Below, piece by piece: positions 1 to 8,502 of a stretch of 64,000 bases of DNA. Made by a program: the position numbers and the translations under genes. The notes beneath the pieces are model-generated. The model searched no databases, had not been told where the DNA came from, and saw nothing but the letters and a program-made list of their open reading frames with translations. This DNA is from Pseudomonas multiresinivorans (lineage in GTDB: Bacteria; Pseudomonadota; Gammaproteobacteria; Pseudomonadales; Pseudomonadaceae), in the NCBI RefSeq assembly GCF_012971725.1, contig NZ_CP048833.1:2418001-2482000 (forward strand). The letters run 5' to 3'. Position 1 is the stretch's first letter. The number at the start of each line of letters is the position of its first letter.

Positions 1-719
1 ATTTCTGGAAGGAAATCATCGATATCTTCCAGTGGGCCGACGAAACGGATGAAGTCCGTGTCGTGGTCCTCAGCGGCGCCGGCAAGCACTTCTCCGCCGG
101 TATCGACCTGGCGCTGCTGGCCCAGGCTGCCAGCCAGCTGGGCAAGGACGTCGGCCGCAATGCCCGCGCCCTGCGCAAGACCATCCTCCAGCTGCAGGGC
201 TCCTTCAACGCCGTGGACAACTGCAGCAAGCCGGTCCTCGCGGCGATCCAGGGCTACTGCATCGGCGGTGGCATCGACCTGATCTCTGCGTGCGACATGC
301 GCTACTGCAGCGCGGACGCGCAGTTCTCCATCAAGGAAATCGACATGGGCATGGCTGCCGACGTCGGCACCCTGCAGCGCCTGCCGCGCCTGATCGGCGA
401 CGGCATCATGCGCGAACTGGCCTACACCGGGCGCAACGTCAATGCCGAGGAAGCCCAGCGTATCGGCCTGGTCAACAGCGTCTACGCCGACCATTCCGCG
501 CTGTTCGACGGCGTGATGGAGTTGGCCCGGCAGATCGCCGCCAAGTCGCCGATCGCCATCCGCGGTACCAAGGAAATGATCGGCTATGCCCGCGACCACC
601 GCGTCGAGGACGGCCTGGAATACATCGCCACCTGGAATGCCGCGATGCTGCAGTCCGCGGACCTGCAAGCTGCCATGATGGCGCACATGAGCAAGAAGAC
701 CCCCGAGTTCGCCGATTGA
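1..719 (+). CDS. Enoyl-CoA hydratase/isomerase family protein (5' truncated), probably dienoyl-CoA isomerase
   Basis: The reading frame is open from the left edge (first full codon at base 3), so the N-terminus lies outside the window. A GTG at 63 is internal, because in-frame protein (FWKEIIDIFQW...) precedes it. The crotonase fold is recognised by SGAGKHFSAGID (oxyanion-hole segment) and GYCIGGGIDLISACD. The stretch KEIDMGMAADVGTLQRLP matches the ECH1/delta3,5-delta2,4-dienoyl-CoA isomerase pattern, in which the Asp and Glu of this region are catalytic. The likely role is therefore shifting double bonds during beta-oxidation of unsaturated fatty acids in the cytoplasm. The exact substrate is inferred. 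fimL starts 42 bp downstream on the same strand. Confidence 0.88.
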   Translation, partial: FWKEIIDIFQWADETDEVRVVVLSGAGKHFSAGIDLALLAQAASQLGKDVGRNARALRKTILQLQGSFNAVDNCSKPVLAAIQGYCIGGGIDLISACDMRYCSADAQFSIKEIDMGMAADVGTLQRLPRLIGDGIMRELAYTGRNVNAEEAQRIGLVNSVYADHSALFDGVMELARQIAAKSPIAIRGTKEMIGYARDHRVEDGLEYIATWNAAMLQSADLQAAMMAHMSKKTPEFAD

Positions 720-761
720 TGTCCGTCCACTCTTCTTGCGCGCAGGAGGCGCACTAGGCCG

Positions 762-2435
762 ATGGTTACTGGAGCCACGTCCCTCAGTCTGGTCCGCGAC
801 GAGCTGTTCGCCACGATGGAAGAGGCCGAGCAGAACCTCGAGCACTTCATCGCCGAGCGTCAGAACGGCAGCCTGCTGCAACATTCCGTCGATTGCCTGA
901 GCCAGATTCGCGGCACGCTGAACCTGATCGAGCTGGCGGGCGCCGAACTGCTGGCGCAGGAAGCGCTGGACCTGGCCACTGACATTCCCACCGGGGTCAG
1001 CGAGGACCGCGACGGCCAGCTGGCCGCGCTTGGCAACGCGCTCTACGTGCTGCGCCGCTACCTGGAAAACCTCGAGGCACATCGCCAGGAGATCCCCGAG
1101 CTGCTGCTGCCGGCGATCAACGACGTGCGCCAGGCCGCCGGCCAGCCCACGCTGCCGGAGAGCTTCTTCTTCAGCGCGCGCCTGGACCTGCCGCGCCCGC
1201 TGCGCAGCGTCACGGTACCGCAGGTGGACGATCCGGCCCGCGAAGTCCGCCGCCTGCGGCAGATGTACCAGGTCGGCCTGGTGGGGCTGATCCGCGAACA
1301 GAATCTCTACCCGAGCCTCAAGCTCATGGGCCGCGCGCTGGGCAAGCTCGACGTGCTGCTGGGCAGCGCCGCGCGCACCCGTCTGTGCTGGGTCGGTGCC
1401 GGCGCGCTGGAGTCGATGGTCGACGCGCAGATGCTGCCGCGCAAGACGCGCAAGCAGGTGTTCGCGCGCCTGGACCGCGAGCTCAAGCAACTGATCGCCA
1501 ACCCGCAGTACGAGGCACCGCGGCAGTTGCTCAAGGAGCTGCTGTATCTCACCACGCTGGCTGACACCAGCGGCGTGCGCGCCACCGAACTGCGCCAGGT
1601 GTTCGGCCTGGCACCGCTGCCATTCACCGATCACCTGCTCGAAGACGAATCGCAACGCCTGTCCGGCCCTGGCAAGTCGGTGATGCGCTCGCTGTCGGTG
1701 GCGATCCGCGAGGAACTCACGGCGGTGAAGGACCAGCTCGACCTGATCGAGCGCGGCGTGTCCCAGGCCGATGCGCTGGGCATCCTGCACACTCAGCTGG
1801 GCAAGCTGGCCAAGACCCTGGGCATGGTCGGCCTGAACTCCGCCGCCACCTCGCTGCAGCACCAGCACGGTGTGGTTGCAGGCTGGGTCGCCAAGTGCGC
1901 GGTGGACGAACCTGCTGCGCTCAACTCGCTGGCTGACGCGCTGCTGTATGTGGAGAGCATGGTCGGCAACCTGGAGCGTGGCGAGCGAATGAGCGCGCGC
2001 CCGACACCGGTGAGCGAGGACGATTCCTTCGCCGCGCACCAGCTCGCCGAAGCGCGCATCGTGGTGATCGACGAGGCTCAGGCGGGCCTGGCGCTGGCCA
2101 AGCGTGCGATCACCGCGTACCTGGAATCCAATGGCGACAAGCTGCACCTGGCCAACGTCCCCATCAGCCTGCAGGCGGTGCGCGGTGGCCTGTGGTTCCT
2201 CGGCCAGGAGCGCGCGGCATTGCTCGTGGGTGCCTGTGCCGATTACATTCAGGGGCAGATGATCGAGACGACCCAGATGCCGTCCGAGCAGATGCTGGAA
2301 ACCCTGGCAGATGCGCTGACCGGCCTGGAGTACTACCTGGAGGGTGGAGCCATGATGCGGCCTGAAGGCCAACCCGACGTCCTGGACGTCGCCAGCGAGA
2401 GCGTCAAGGCCCTGGGCCTGACGGTGGCAGCCTGA
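762..2435 (+). CDS. fimL: FimL, type IV pilus/twitching motility regulator
   Basis: The 557-residue protein begins MVTGATSLSLVRDELF and has the helical HPt-like organisation of the N-terminal part of ChpA. FimL is known in P. aeruginosa as a ChpA-like protein lacking the phosphoryl-accepting His; it supports twitching motility and cAMP/Vfr-dependent virulence through the Pil-Chp pathway. Length and position next to nudC match the P. aeruginosa gene as I remember it. A GGAGG lies 12 bp before the ATG. The stop codon overlaps the nudC start (TGATG), so the two are probably translationally coupled. The name rests on recognition of sequence and synteny. Confidence 0.85.
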   Translation: MVTGATSLSLVRDELFATMEEAEQNLEHFIAERQNGSLLQHSVDCLSQIRGTLNLIELAGAELLAQEALDLATDIPTGVSEDRDGQLAALGNALYVLRRYLENLEAHRQEIPELLLPAINDVRQAAGQPTLPESFFFSARLDLPRPLRSVTVPQVDDPAREVRRLRQMYQVGLVGLIREQNLYPSLKLMGRALGKLDVLLGSAARTRLCWVGAGALESMVDAQMLPRKTRKQVFARLDRELKQLIANPQYEAPRQLLKELLYLTTLADTSGVRATELRQVFGLAPLPFTDHLLEDESQRLSGPGKSVMRSLSVAIREELTAVKDQLDLIERGVSQADALGILHTQLGKLAKTLGMVGLNSAATSLQHQHGVVAGWVAKCAVDEPAALNSLADALLYVESMVGNLERGERMSARPTPVSEDDSFAAHQLAEARIVVIDEAQAGLALAKRAITAYLESNGDKLHLANVPISLQAVRGGLWFLGQERAALLVGACADYIQGQMIETTQMPSEQMLETLADALTGLEYYLEGGAMMRPEGQPDVLDVASESVKALGLTVAA

Positions 2436-3274
2436 TGCGTACCGGACGCTGGGAATCCTCGATGTTCGAGGTGGCGGCGACTGGTGGCTGGGCGCTCGCC
2501 CATTGCCAGCAGCAGTTCCTCGCCGACAGCAACGGCGTGCTGTTTCCCCGTGACTGGCTCAAGCGCCAGGATCTTTCCGTGCTTTCCGAGCACGCTGTCG
2601 GGCAGTTCGACGGCGAGCCGGTGTACCTGCTGGAAATCGACCGTACCGACCCGCTGGAAGGCGCCAGCTGGATCGGCCTGCGCCAGTTCATGATGCAGGC
2701 CGAGGAAGACATCTTCGCCATGCTCGGCTTCGCCAGCCAGATCGGCATCTGGTGGCGGCAGAACCGCTTCTGCGGCAGCTGCGGCCAGCCCAATCAGCGC
2801 ATGCCCCGCGACCGTGCCATGCAGTGTGAAAGCTGCGGCATCCAGCGCTATCCGCTGCTGTCGCCGAGCATGATCGTGCTGGTAACCCGTGGCGATGAAG
2901 TGCTGCTGGCGCGTTCGCCGCGCTTCGTTCCGGGGATGTACAGCACTCTGGCCGGCTTCGTCGAGCCGGGCGAGTCGGTGGAGCACTGCGTCGCCCGCGA
3001 AGTGCGCGAAGAGGTGGGCGTCGAGATCGGCAATATCCGCTACATGGGCAGCCAGCCCTGGCCGTTCCCGCATTCGCTGATGTTCGGCTACCACGCCGAA
3101 TACGTCAGCGGCGAGATCGTCATGCAGCCGGACGAGATCGAAGACGCTCGCTGGTTCCACGTTGACGAGCTGCCGCGCCTGCCGGCCGAGCGCTCCATCG
3201 CCCGCTACCTGATCGAGGTTTACCTGGCGCGCCGCGCCGGTCGTCCCGATCCTGTCCTGCCCGGCGGCGCCTGA
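2435..3274 (+). CDS. nudC: NAD(+)/NADH diphosphatase NudC
   Basis: The 279-residue Nudix hydrolase would cleave NAD(H) to NMN(H) and AMP in the cytoplasm; NudC enzymes also remove NAD caps from RNA. A zinc ribbon is formed by Cys113, Cys116, Cys131 and Cys134 (CGSC, CESC). The Nudix box lies at about residues 174-196 (GFVEPGE...REVREEVG), followed by the NADH-pyrophosphatase signature SQPWPFPHS at about 207. The ATG overlaps the fimL stop by one base; an alternative start is Met10 at 2462. A perfect 10-bp stem (3264-3273 with 3278-3287) spans the stop codon. Confidence 0.93.
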   Translation: MRTGRWESSMFEVAATGGWALAHCQQQFLADSNGVLFPRDWLKRQDLSVLSEHAVGQFDGEPVYLLEIDRTDPLEGASWIGLRQFMMQAEEDIFAMLGFASQIGIWWRQNRFCGSCGQPNQRMPRDRAMQCESCGIQRYPLLSPSMIVLVTRGDEVLLARSPRFVPGMYSTLAGFVEPGESVEHCVAREVREEVGVEIGNIRYMGSQPWPFPHSLMFGYHAEYVSGEIVMQPDEIEDARWFHVDELPRLPAERSIARYLIEVYLARRAGRPDPVLPGGA

Positions 3275-3287
3275 GTCCAGGCGCCGC
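3264..3287. terminator. Hairpin at the nudC stop, between convergent genes
   Basis: GCGGCGCCTG and CAGGCGCCGC form a perfect 10-bp stem with a four-base loop that contains the end of the nudC stop codon. There is no T-run, so intrinsic termination is uncertain. It lies between the convergent nudC and TSUP genes and could serve both strands. Confidence 0.4.
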
Positions 3288-3298
3288 ACCGGCCGACT

Positions 3299-4081
3299 TC
3301 AGGCCGCGACGCTGAACCAGTGCTGCCAGGCCAGGCGTACGGTCAGCGCGAGTACCACCAGGATGAACACCGGACGGATGAACTTGGCGCCGCCGCCAAT
3401 CGCCGTGCGGGCGCCGAAGTAGGCGCCGATCATCAGCGAACTGCCCATGCACAGGCCCATCAGCCAGACCACCTGACCCGAGGCGATGAACACCGCCAGC
3501 GCAACGATGTTGCTGACGAAGTTCATGCTGCGTGCCACGCCGCTGGCGCGTACCAGGTCCAGCGGGTACATCAGCAGCGTGCTGACGGTCCAGAAGGCAC
3601 CAGTGCCAGGGCCGGCCACACCGTCGTAGAAGCCCAGGCCCAGGCCCTGTGGCCATTGCCGGCGCTGGGCGATGCGCGGGTTGGCGTCCAGCGGCGCTTC
3701 GGGCGTCTTGCCGAACAGCAGGTAGAGACCGCAGCCGAACACCACCACCGGCAGCATGCGGTTGAGCCATTCCGCCGGCATCAGGTGCGCGGCCCAGGCG
3801 CCGAGCGCTGCGCCGATGGCGGTGGCGATCAGCCCCTTGCGCCATTGGCGCGGCTGGAACAGTTTGCGGCGGTAGAAGGTGTAGCTGGCCACGGCGGCGC
3901 CGAAGGTCGAGCTGAGCTTGTTGGTGCCCAGCGCCAGGTGCGGCGGGACGCCGGCGGTGAGCAGGGCAGGGATGGTCAGCAGGCCACCGCCACCGGCGAT
4001 GGCGTCGATGAAACCGGCGAGGAAGGCGACGCCGGCGAGGATGACGAGGGTGGTTGGGTCTACGACGAGTTCGAAGGGCAT
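3299..4081 (-). CDS. TSUP family (TauE/SafE) membrane permease
   Basis: The 260-residue polytopic protein of the sulfite exporter TauE/SafE family (PF01925) has the glycine-rich N-terminal repeat GVAFLAGFIDAIAGGGG and the matching mid-protein LGLGFYDGVAGPGTGAFW, the two halves of this internally duplicated fold. About seven to eight hydrophobic segments place it in the inner membrane. Family members move sulfur or organic anions; no substrate can be assigned here. It is convergent with nudC. The start MPFELVVDPTT is the usual beginning for this group. Confidence 0.85.
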   Translation of the reverse strand: MPFELVVDPTTLVILAGVAFLAGFIDAIAGGGGLLTIPALLTAGVPPHLALGTNKLSSTFGAAVASYTFYRRKLFQPRQWRKGLIATAIGAALGAWAAHLMPAEWLNRMLPVVVFGCGLYLLFGKTPEAPLDANPRIAQRRQWPQGLGLGFYDGVAGPGTGAFWTVSTLLMYPLDLVRASGVARSMNFVSNIVALAVFIASGQVVWLMGLCMGSSLMIGAYFGARTAIGGGAKFIRPVFILVVLALTVRLAWQHWFSVAA

Positions 4082-4239
4082 TGGGTTCGCCTTGATCAGG
4101 GGCCCGTCCAGCCACTCTTTTGTAAAGAGCGGGTGGCATAGGAAACGTTAACGGGCCCGAAAGCTGCGACGGTCTGGCTGGCCGCGCAGGTACGCGGTGC
4201 GCATAATGCCGGCAATTCTACGAGGAAGGAAATCATTCG

Positions 4240-4884
4240 ATGCAGTACGACGGTCTGGCCTGGGTCGTTGCCTTCGTGGCGCTGTTGGCCCTGGTGGTAG
4301 CCGCCCGCATTCTGTTCGACCGTCACTGGTTCCTCGGCTGGTTACGGGGTATGGCAGGGATGCTGTTCGTGGCCGTTGCCGCGCTGGTGGCGCTGGTGGC
4401 CTGGGACCTGCGCAGCTACGACGCGCTGCCGGCAGAGCGGCCGCTGGCGACCCTGAGCTTCCACAAGGTCGGCGAGCAAAGCTATGACGTGACGCTGCTG
4501 CAGGGCGACGAGGAGCGTCGCGTGGAGCTGGCCGGCGACCTCTGGCAACTGGATGCGCGGGTGTTGGAGTGGAAAGGCCTGGCACGTCTGATCGACATGG
4601 CGCCCGGTTATCGCTTGCAGGATCTTTCCGGCCGCTTCCTGGCCATTGAACAGCAGTCCCTCGGGCGCAAGGTGTCGCTGGTTTCCGATGCGCCGGGGAT
4701 CGACCTCTGGCGCTGGCTGCGCGATGGCCAGCACGATCTGCTGACTTTCGTGCCGAAAGCCGGGCGGGTGAATTATCTGCCAATGGCCGACCAGGCGGTT
4801 TTCGCCGTGCGTTACGGGGCGGGTGGGCTGACCGCTGAGCCGATGAATGCGGCGGCGAACCAAGCGCTCAAGGAGTGGCAGTAG
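4240..4884 (+). CDS. Hypothetical inner-membrane protein, two N-terminal TM helices
   Basis: The 214-residue protein has two hydrophobic helices at about residues 6-24 and 36-55, then a soluble domain of about 155 residues that carries no motif I recognise. Orthologues in Pseudomonas are sometimes labelled multidrug efflux pump, which the two-helix architecture does not support. A GAGGAAGG-like ribosome-binding site precedes the ATG. It is a single gene, followed by a REP pair and a terminator. Confidence 0.75.
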   Translation: MQYDGLAWVVAFVALLALVVAARILFDRHWFLGWLRGMAGMLFVAVAALVALVAWDLRSYDALPAERPLATLSFHKVGEQSYDVTLLQGDEERRVELAGDLWQLDARVLEWKGLARLIDMAPGYRLQDLSGRFLAIEQQSLGRKVSLVSDAPGIDLWRWLRDGQHDLLTFVPKAGRVNYLPMADQAVFAVRYGAGGLTAEPMNAAANQALKEWQ

Positions 4885-4893
4885 CCGCTTTTC

Positions 4894-4976
4894 TGTAGGA
4901 GCGAGCTTGCTCGCGAACCGCATCGCACCATGAAACGCCAGCGTGAGGCGGGTTCGCGAGCAAGCTCGCTCCTACA
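4894..4976. repeat. Paired REP elements (inverted)
   Basis: One REP copy (TGTAGGAGCGAGCTTGCTCG + CGAACC) at 4894-4919 faces its reverse complement at 4951-4976 across a 31-bp spacer. Each copy is itself a hairpin (CGAGC/GCTCG core). This is the canonical dominant repeat of the window. Confidence 0.93.
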
Positions 4977-4982
4977 AAAGGC

Positions 4983-5010
4983 AAAAAAGGGAGCCGAATG
5001 GCTCCCTTTC
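4983..5010 (-). terminator. Intrinsic terminator of the SDR operon
   Basis: A stem AAAGGGAGCC / GGCTCCCTTT with loop GAAT is flanked by an A-run that reads as a U-run on the minus strand, 19 bp past the SDR stop. Confidence 0.8.
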
Positions 5011-5028
5011 TCGTTTCCGCGATAGCGC

Positions 5029-5796
5029 TTAGGCGAGGAAGCCGCCGTCCACGTTCAGCGTCACGCCGGTGGTGTAGCTGGAGGCGGCGCTGGCGAGGTA
5101 CAGCACGGCGCCGGCCATTTCGCTCGGGTCGGCCACGCGCTTGAGCGGGATGCGCTGCAGGGCGACGTTGCGGATGGCATCGTTGCTGACCAGCGCCGAG
5201 GCGAACTTGGTGTCGGTCAGGCCAGGCAGCAAAGCGTTGCAGCGGATGTTGAACTGCGCGCATTCCTTGGCGAAGACCTTGGTCATGCTGATCACTGCGG
5301 CCTTGGTTACCGAGTAGATGCCCTGGAATTCGCCCGGGGTGACGCCGTTGACCGAGGCGACGTTGATGATGCTGCCGCCGCCGTTGGCCTTCATCAGCTT
5401 GCCGCCTTCGATGGACATGAAGTAGTAGCCGCGGATGTTCACGTCGACGGTCTTCTGGAAGGCCGACAGGTCGGTGTCCAGCACGTTGCAGAACTGCGGG
5501 TTGGTGGCGGCGTTGTTGACCAGGATATCCAGGCGGCCGAACTGCTCGCGGATCTGCGCGAAGACGGCCTGGATCTGCTCCATTTCACCGATGTGGCAGG
5601 CAATCGCGGTGGCCTTGCCGCCGGCGGCGACGATCTCGTCAGCCACGGCCTGGCAGCCGTCAATCTTGCGGCTGGAGACGATCACGTGGGCGCCCTGTTG
5701 GGCCAGCAGCTTGGCGATGGCCTCGCCGATGCCGCGGCTGGCGCCGGAAACGAAGGCGATCTTGCCTTCGAGGTCGAACAGTTGGGTCTTGGACAT
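5029..5796 (-). CDS. Short-chain dehydrogenase/reductase (FabG-like)
   Basis: This 255-residue classical SDR has the Rossmann motif SGASRGIGEAI at about residues 15-25, NNAA at about 92, and the catalytic YSVTK after the serine-containing SVNGV segment. It should reduce or oxidise a hydroxyl/keto substrate using NAD(P)H in the cytoplasm. It lies 27 bp after an acyl-CoA-dehydrogenase-type phosphotransferase gene and near SCP2 and acuI, so a lipid or acyl-CoA substrate is plausible but not proven. An AAGGAG ribosome-binding site precedes the ATG. Confidence 0.88.
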   Translation of the reverse strand: MSKTQLFDLEGKIAFVSGASRGIGEAIAKLLAQQGAHVIVSSRKIDGCQAVADEIVAAGGKATAIACHIGEMEQIQAVFAQIREQFGRLDILVNNAATNPQFCNVLDTDLSAFQKTVDVNIRGYYFMSIEGGKLMKANGGGSIINVASVNGVTPGEFQGIYSVTKAAVISMTKVFAKECAQFNIRCNALLPGLTDTKFASALVSNDAIRNVALQRIPLKRVADPSEMAGAVLYLASAASSYTTGVTLNVDGGFLA

Positions 5797-5823
5797 GGGG
5801 GTTCTCCTTATTCTCTAGCGCCG

Positions 5824-6891
5824 TTACAGGCGGGACTTGCCGATGACCTGCAGGCTCACCTGTTCCAGCAGCTTGTTGGCGTGGATGAAGGTGGCGAAGC
5901 GCTTGTCCTGGGTCTGGCCGTGGAAGAAGCGGTAGTAGATCTGCTGCATGATGCCGGCCAGGCGGAACAGGCCGTAGGTGTAGTAGTAATCGAGGTTGTC
6001 GATCTGGATGCCGGCGCGCTCGGCGTAGTAGTCGGCGAACTGCTGGCGGGTCAGCATGCCCGGCTCGTGGCTGGGCTGGCGGCGCAGCATCTGCATCGGC
6101 TGCGGGTCGCCCGCTTCGATCCAGTAGGCGAGGGTGTTGCCCAGGTCCATCAGCGGGTCGCCGATGGTGGTCATCTCCCAGTCGAGCACGCCGATGATCT
6201 GCATCGGGTTGTTCGGGTCGAGGATGACGTTGTCGAAGCGGTAGTCGTTGTGGACGATGCCCGGCTTGTGGTGGTCGGCCGGCATCTTCTCGCGCAGCCA
6301 CACCTTCACCTGTTCCCAGGCCGGTGCGTCGGGGGTCAGGGACTTCTCGTAGCGATCGATCCAGCCGCCGATCTGGCGCTGCACGTAGCCCTCGGGCTTG
6401 CCGAGGTCGCCCAGGCCGCAGGCGTTGTAGTCGACGTTGTGCAGGTCGACGAATTTGTCGATGAAGCTCTTGCACAGCGCGGTGGTCTGCGGCGCGTCGA
6501 GGTTCAGTTCCTTGGGCAGGTCGCTGCGCAGGATGATGCCATTGACCCGCTCCATGACGTAGAACTCGGCGCCGATCACCGACTCGTCGGTGCAGTAGGC
6601 GTACGCCTTGGGGCAGTAGGGGAAGCCGTCCTTGAGTTGGTTCAGGATGCGGTATTCGCGGCCCATGTCGTGGGCGGACTTGGCCTTCTTGCCAAACGGC
6701 GGGCGGCGCAGGACCAGCTCCTGGTTGTCGTACTGGATCAGGTAGGTCAGGTTCGACGCGCCGCCGGGGAACTGGCTGATGCGCGGCTGGCCCTGCAGGC
6801 CGGGAATGTGGTCCTTGAGGTAGCCGTCGATCACGGCGGCGTCGAGTTCTTCACCTTCGCGGGAGCGGATGGTCTGGTCGGTCAACGACAT
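5824..6891 (-). CDS. APH-family phosphotransferase (ACAD10/11-like kinase)
   Basis: The 355-residue protein with the aminoglycoside phosphotransferase/choline kinase fold has the Brenner motif VHNDYRFDNVI and the metal-binding LDWEMTTIGDP. It most resembles the stand-alone kinase that pairs with acyl-CoA dehydrogenases (ACAD10/11-like), enzymes that phosphorylate 4-hydroxy fatty acyl-CoAs before dehydroxylation, rather than a drug-resistance enzyme. I chose the start MSLTDQTIRS at 6891, preceded by AAGGGA. The frame stays open upstream to 7017, but that part is low-quality Arg-rich sequence. It probably forms an operon with the SDR. Confidence 0.85.
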   Translation of the reverse strand: MSLTDQTIRSREGEELDAAVIDGYLKDHIPGLQGQPRISQFPGGASNLTYLIQYDNQELVLRRPPFGKKAKSAHDMGREYRILNQLKDGFPYCPKAYAYCTDESVIGAEFYVMERVNGIILRSDLPKELNLDAPQTTALCKSFIDKFVDLHNVDYNACGLGDLGKPEGYVQRQIGGWIDRYEKSLTPDAPAWEQVKVWLREKMPADHHKPGIVHNDYRFDNVILDPNNPMQIIGVLDWEMTTIGDPLMDLGNTLAYWIEAGDPQPMQMLRRQPSHEPGMLTRQQFADYYAERAGIQIDNLDYYYTYGLFRLAGIMQQIYYRFFHGQTQDKRFATFIHANKLLEQVSLQVIGKSRL

Positions 6892-7151
6892 GCTGGTCCC
6901 TTCTTGTACTGGGCTTGTACGGGTCATCGCACCGCAGCGAAAGCGGCGGGCAAGGGTGGCGCGCAAGGTGGCGTCGTGCTCTCGCCTGATGGGTTGCGGC
7001 AGAATCAGGCAAAGCAATGATGGCGCCGGGTGATCATTGGCTAATCTAATGTCGACGTCTGCCGCTCACAAGCACGGCGGGACGTTATTGGCGTTCGTGT
7101 TGCACCCCGATCAGGCTGCCTGATTCGCGGGCCGGAGCGGGGCGCGGGCAT

Positions 7152-7182
7152 AAAAAAACCGGAGCCAGGGACTCCGGTTTTT
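7152..7182 (-). terminator. Intrinsic terminator downstream of the SCP2 gene
   Basis: The stem AAAAACCGGAG / CTCCGGTTTTT with a seven-base loop has A and T runs on both sides, so it can work on either strand. It lies 27 bp beyond the SCP2 stop. Confidence 0.8.
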
Positions 7183-7209
7183 CGTGCTGCGCGGGCAGGC
7201 TTCCTCGGA

Positions 7210-7521
7210 TCAGACCGGGAACAGTTCGCCCAGCTTCATCGCCAGCATCATGTCGCCTTCGGCGCGCAGCTTGCCGGCCATGAAGGCCTGCATGCCGTCG
7301 GTTTCGCCGCTGGTGATGCCCTTGAGGGTCTCGCTGTCCATGATCAGGGTGACGTTGGGGGACTCGGCGTCGCCCTGTACCACTTCGCAGGTACCGTCCT
7401 TGACGACCAGGTAGTGGTTGTCGCCGTCTTCGATGTTGAACTGGAACACCAGATCCAGGCCGGCGGCCGCGCTGGCGTTGAACTTGCTCTTCATGGTGGA
7501 AACGATGTCAGCAACACTCAT
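7210..7521 (-). CDS. SCP2 sterol-binding domain protein
   Basis: The 103-residue single-domain protein (MSVADIVSTM...) has the SCP-2 fold signatures FQFNIEDG, YLVVKDG and the closing MAGKLRAEGDMMLAMKLGELF. These proteins form a hydrophobic pocket that carries fatty acyl-CoA or sterol-like lipids. The length fits a stand-alone SCP2 unit. A histidine phosphatase gene ends 59 bp upstream on the same strand. The neighbouring SDR, kinase, acuI, hydrolase and thioesterases suggest a lipid-processing context. Confidence 0.88.
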   Translation of the reverse strand: MSVADIVSTMKSKFNASAAAGLDLVFQFNIEDGDNHYLVVKDGTCEVVQGDAESPNVTLIMDSETLKGITSGETDGMQAFMAGKLRAEGDMMLAMKLGELFPV

Positions 7522-7580
7522 GGTTCTATTCCTTTTCTAGGTTTTCTCGCGCGGCGCTCGGCGCCGCATTGGGCCGGTAC

Positions 7581-8291
7581 TCAACGATAGGTGATGAGTT
7601 CCGGCGCCCTCAACAGTTCCAGATGCACGTGACTGTTGAAGGAAGCCAGGGCCACTTCGCTGCCGCGGAACTTCAGGCGGTTGAGCGAAGTGTTGACGAT
7701 CTGCCAGTTGAGCTCGAAGGCGTTCAGCGCCGGAATGCCGGTGACCATCTGCAGGACGGCGGTGATGGTGCCGCCGGAGGTGAACACGCCGATGTTGTCC
7801 TTGCCGCTGGCCGATTCCAGCAGGCGCTTGAGGCCGCCGTGCACGGTGTCGAGGAATTCAGCCCAGCTGACCAGGCCGTCCTTGTCGTGGTCGCCGGAAA
7901 CCCAGCGGGCGATCACGGTGGAGAACAGGCGCTGGAATTCGGCGCGGTGGTCGGCGGCGTTGCGCATGATGTGCAGCGCCTGCGGCTCGATCTCCAGCAG
8001 GTCCGGCAGGTGGGCGCGGATCACTGCGTCGGCTTCGAATTCGTTGAAGGCGGAATCGATTTCCAGGGTGGGCGTATCGATCCCGGCTTCGTTCAACCGG
8101 CCCATCACCGCTTCGGCGGTGTGGCGCTGGCGGCGCAGGTCGCCGGCAATGCAGCGATCGAAGCGCAGGCCGAGGCTGGCCAGGTGCTCGCCGAGGATTT
8201 GCGCCTGGCGCACGCCGGTGTCCGAGAGCACATCGTAGTCGTCGGCACCGAATGAAGCCTGGCCATGTCGAATCAGGTAGATGCTTCCCAC
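7581..8291 (-). CDS. Histidine phosphatase (phosphoglycerate mutase-like) protein
   Basis: The 236-residue protein has the phospho-acceptor motif LIRHGQASFG close to its N-terminus and CIAGDLRRQRHTA downstream, both typical of the branch-1 histidine phosphatases. The substrate is unknown. The reading frame extends to 8468, but family alignment and a GGGAACG sequence favour a GTG start at 8291 (VGSIYLIRHG, initiating as Met). The intergenic region to sohB is divergent, so promoters for both genes lie at 8292-8502. Confidence 0.83.
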   Translation of the reverse strand: MGSIYLIRHGQASFGADDYDVLSDTGVRQAQILGEHLASLGLRFDRCIAGDLRRQRHTAEAVMGRLNEAGIDTPTLEIDSAFNEFEADAVIRAHLPDLLEIEPQALHIMRNAADHRAEFQRLFSTVIARWVSGDHDKDGLVSWAEFLDTVHGGLKRLLESASGKDNIGVFTSGGTITAVLQMVTGIPALNAFELNWQIVNTSLNRLKFRGSEVALASFNSHVHLELLRAPELITYR

Positions 8292-8502
8292 GCGCGCGTT
8301 CCCGGCAGGGCTGAAAGTTCCGGCGAGGTTATGAGGATCACCTGGGGCTGTCAACGAAAAAACATACGCTTGTTTGAATGCTATTCGCTGGACTGATACA
8401 GCGCTTTGCCAGCGCTGGTGGCGGGCCGGCGGCGTGGGTATGCTTGCGGGATTCACAGCGCTTGTCACGCGTGCGCGAACAGAATTGTAAAAGGGGATGT
8501 GA

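Noticed and set aside
5593..7020. A 475-codon plus-strand frame
   Set aside because: Antisense to the SDR and kinase genes; low-complexity translation.
8360..8375. AAACA-N6-TGTTT, a possible PsrA/FadR-type box between the histidine phosphatase and sohB
   Set aside because: PsrA boxes have 2-4 bp spacers and longer arms; the match is too weak.
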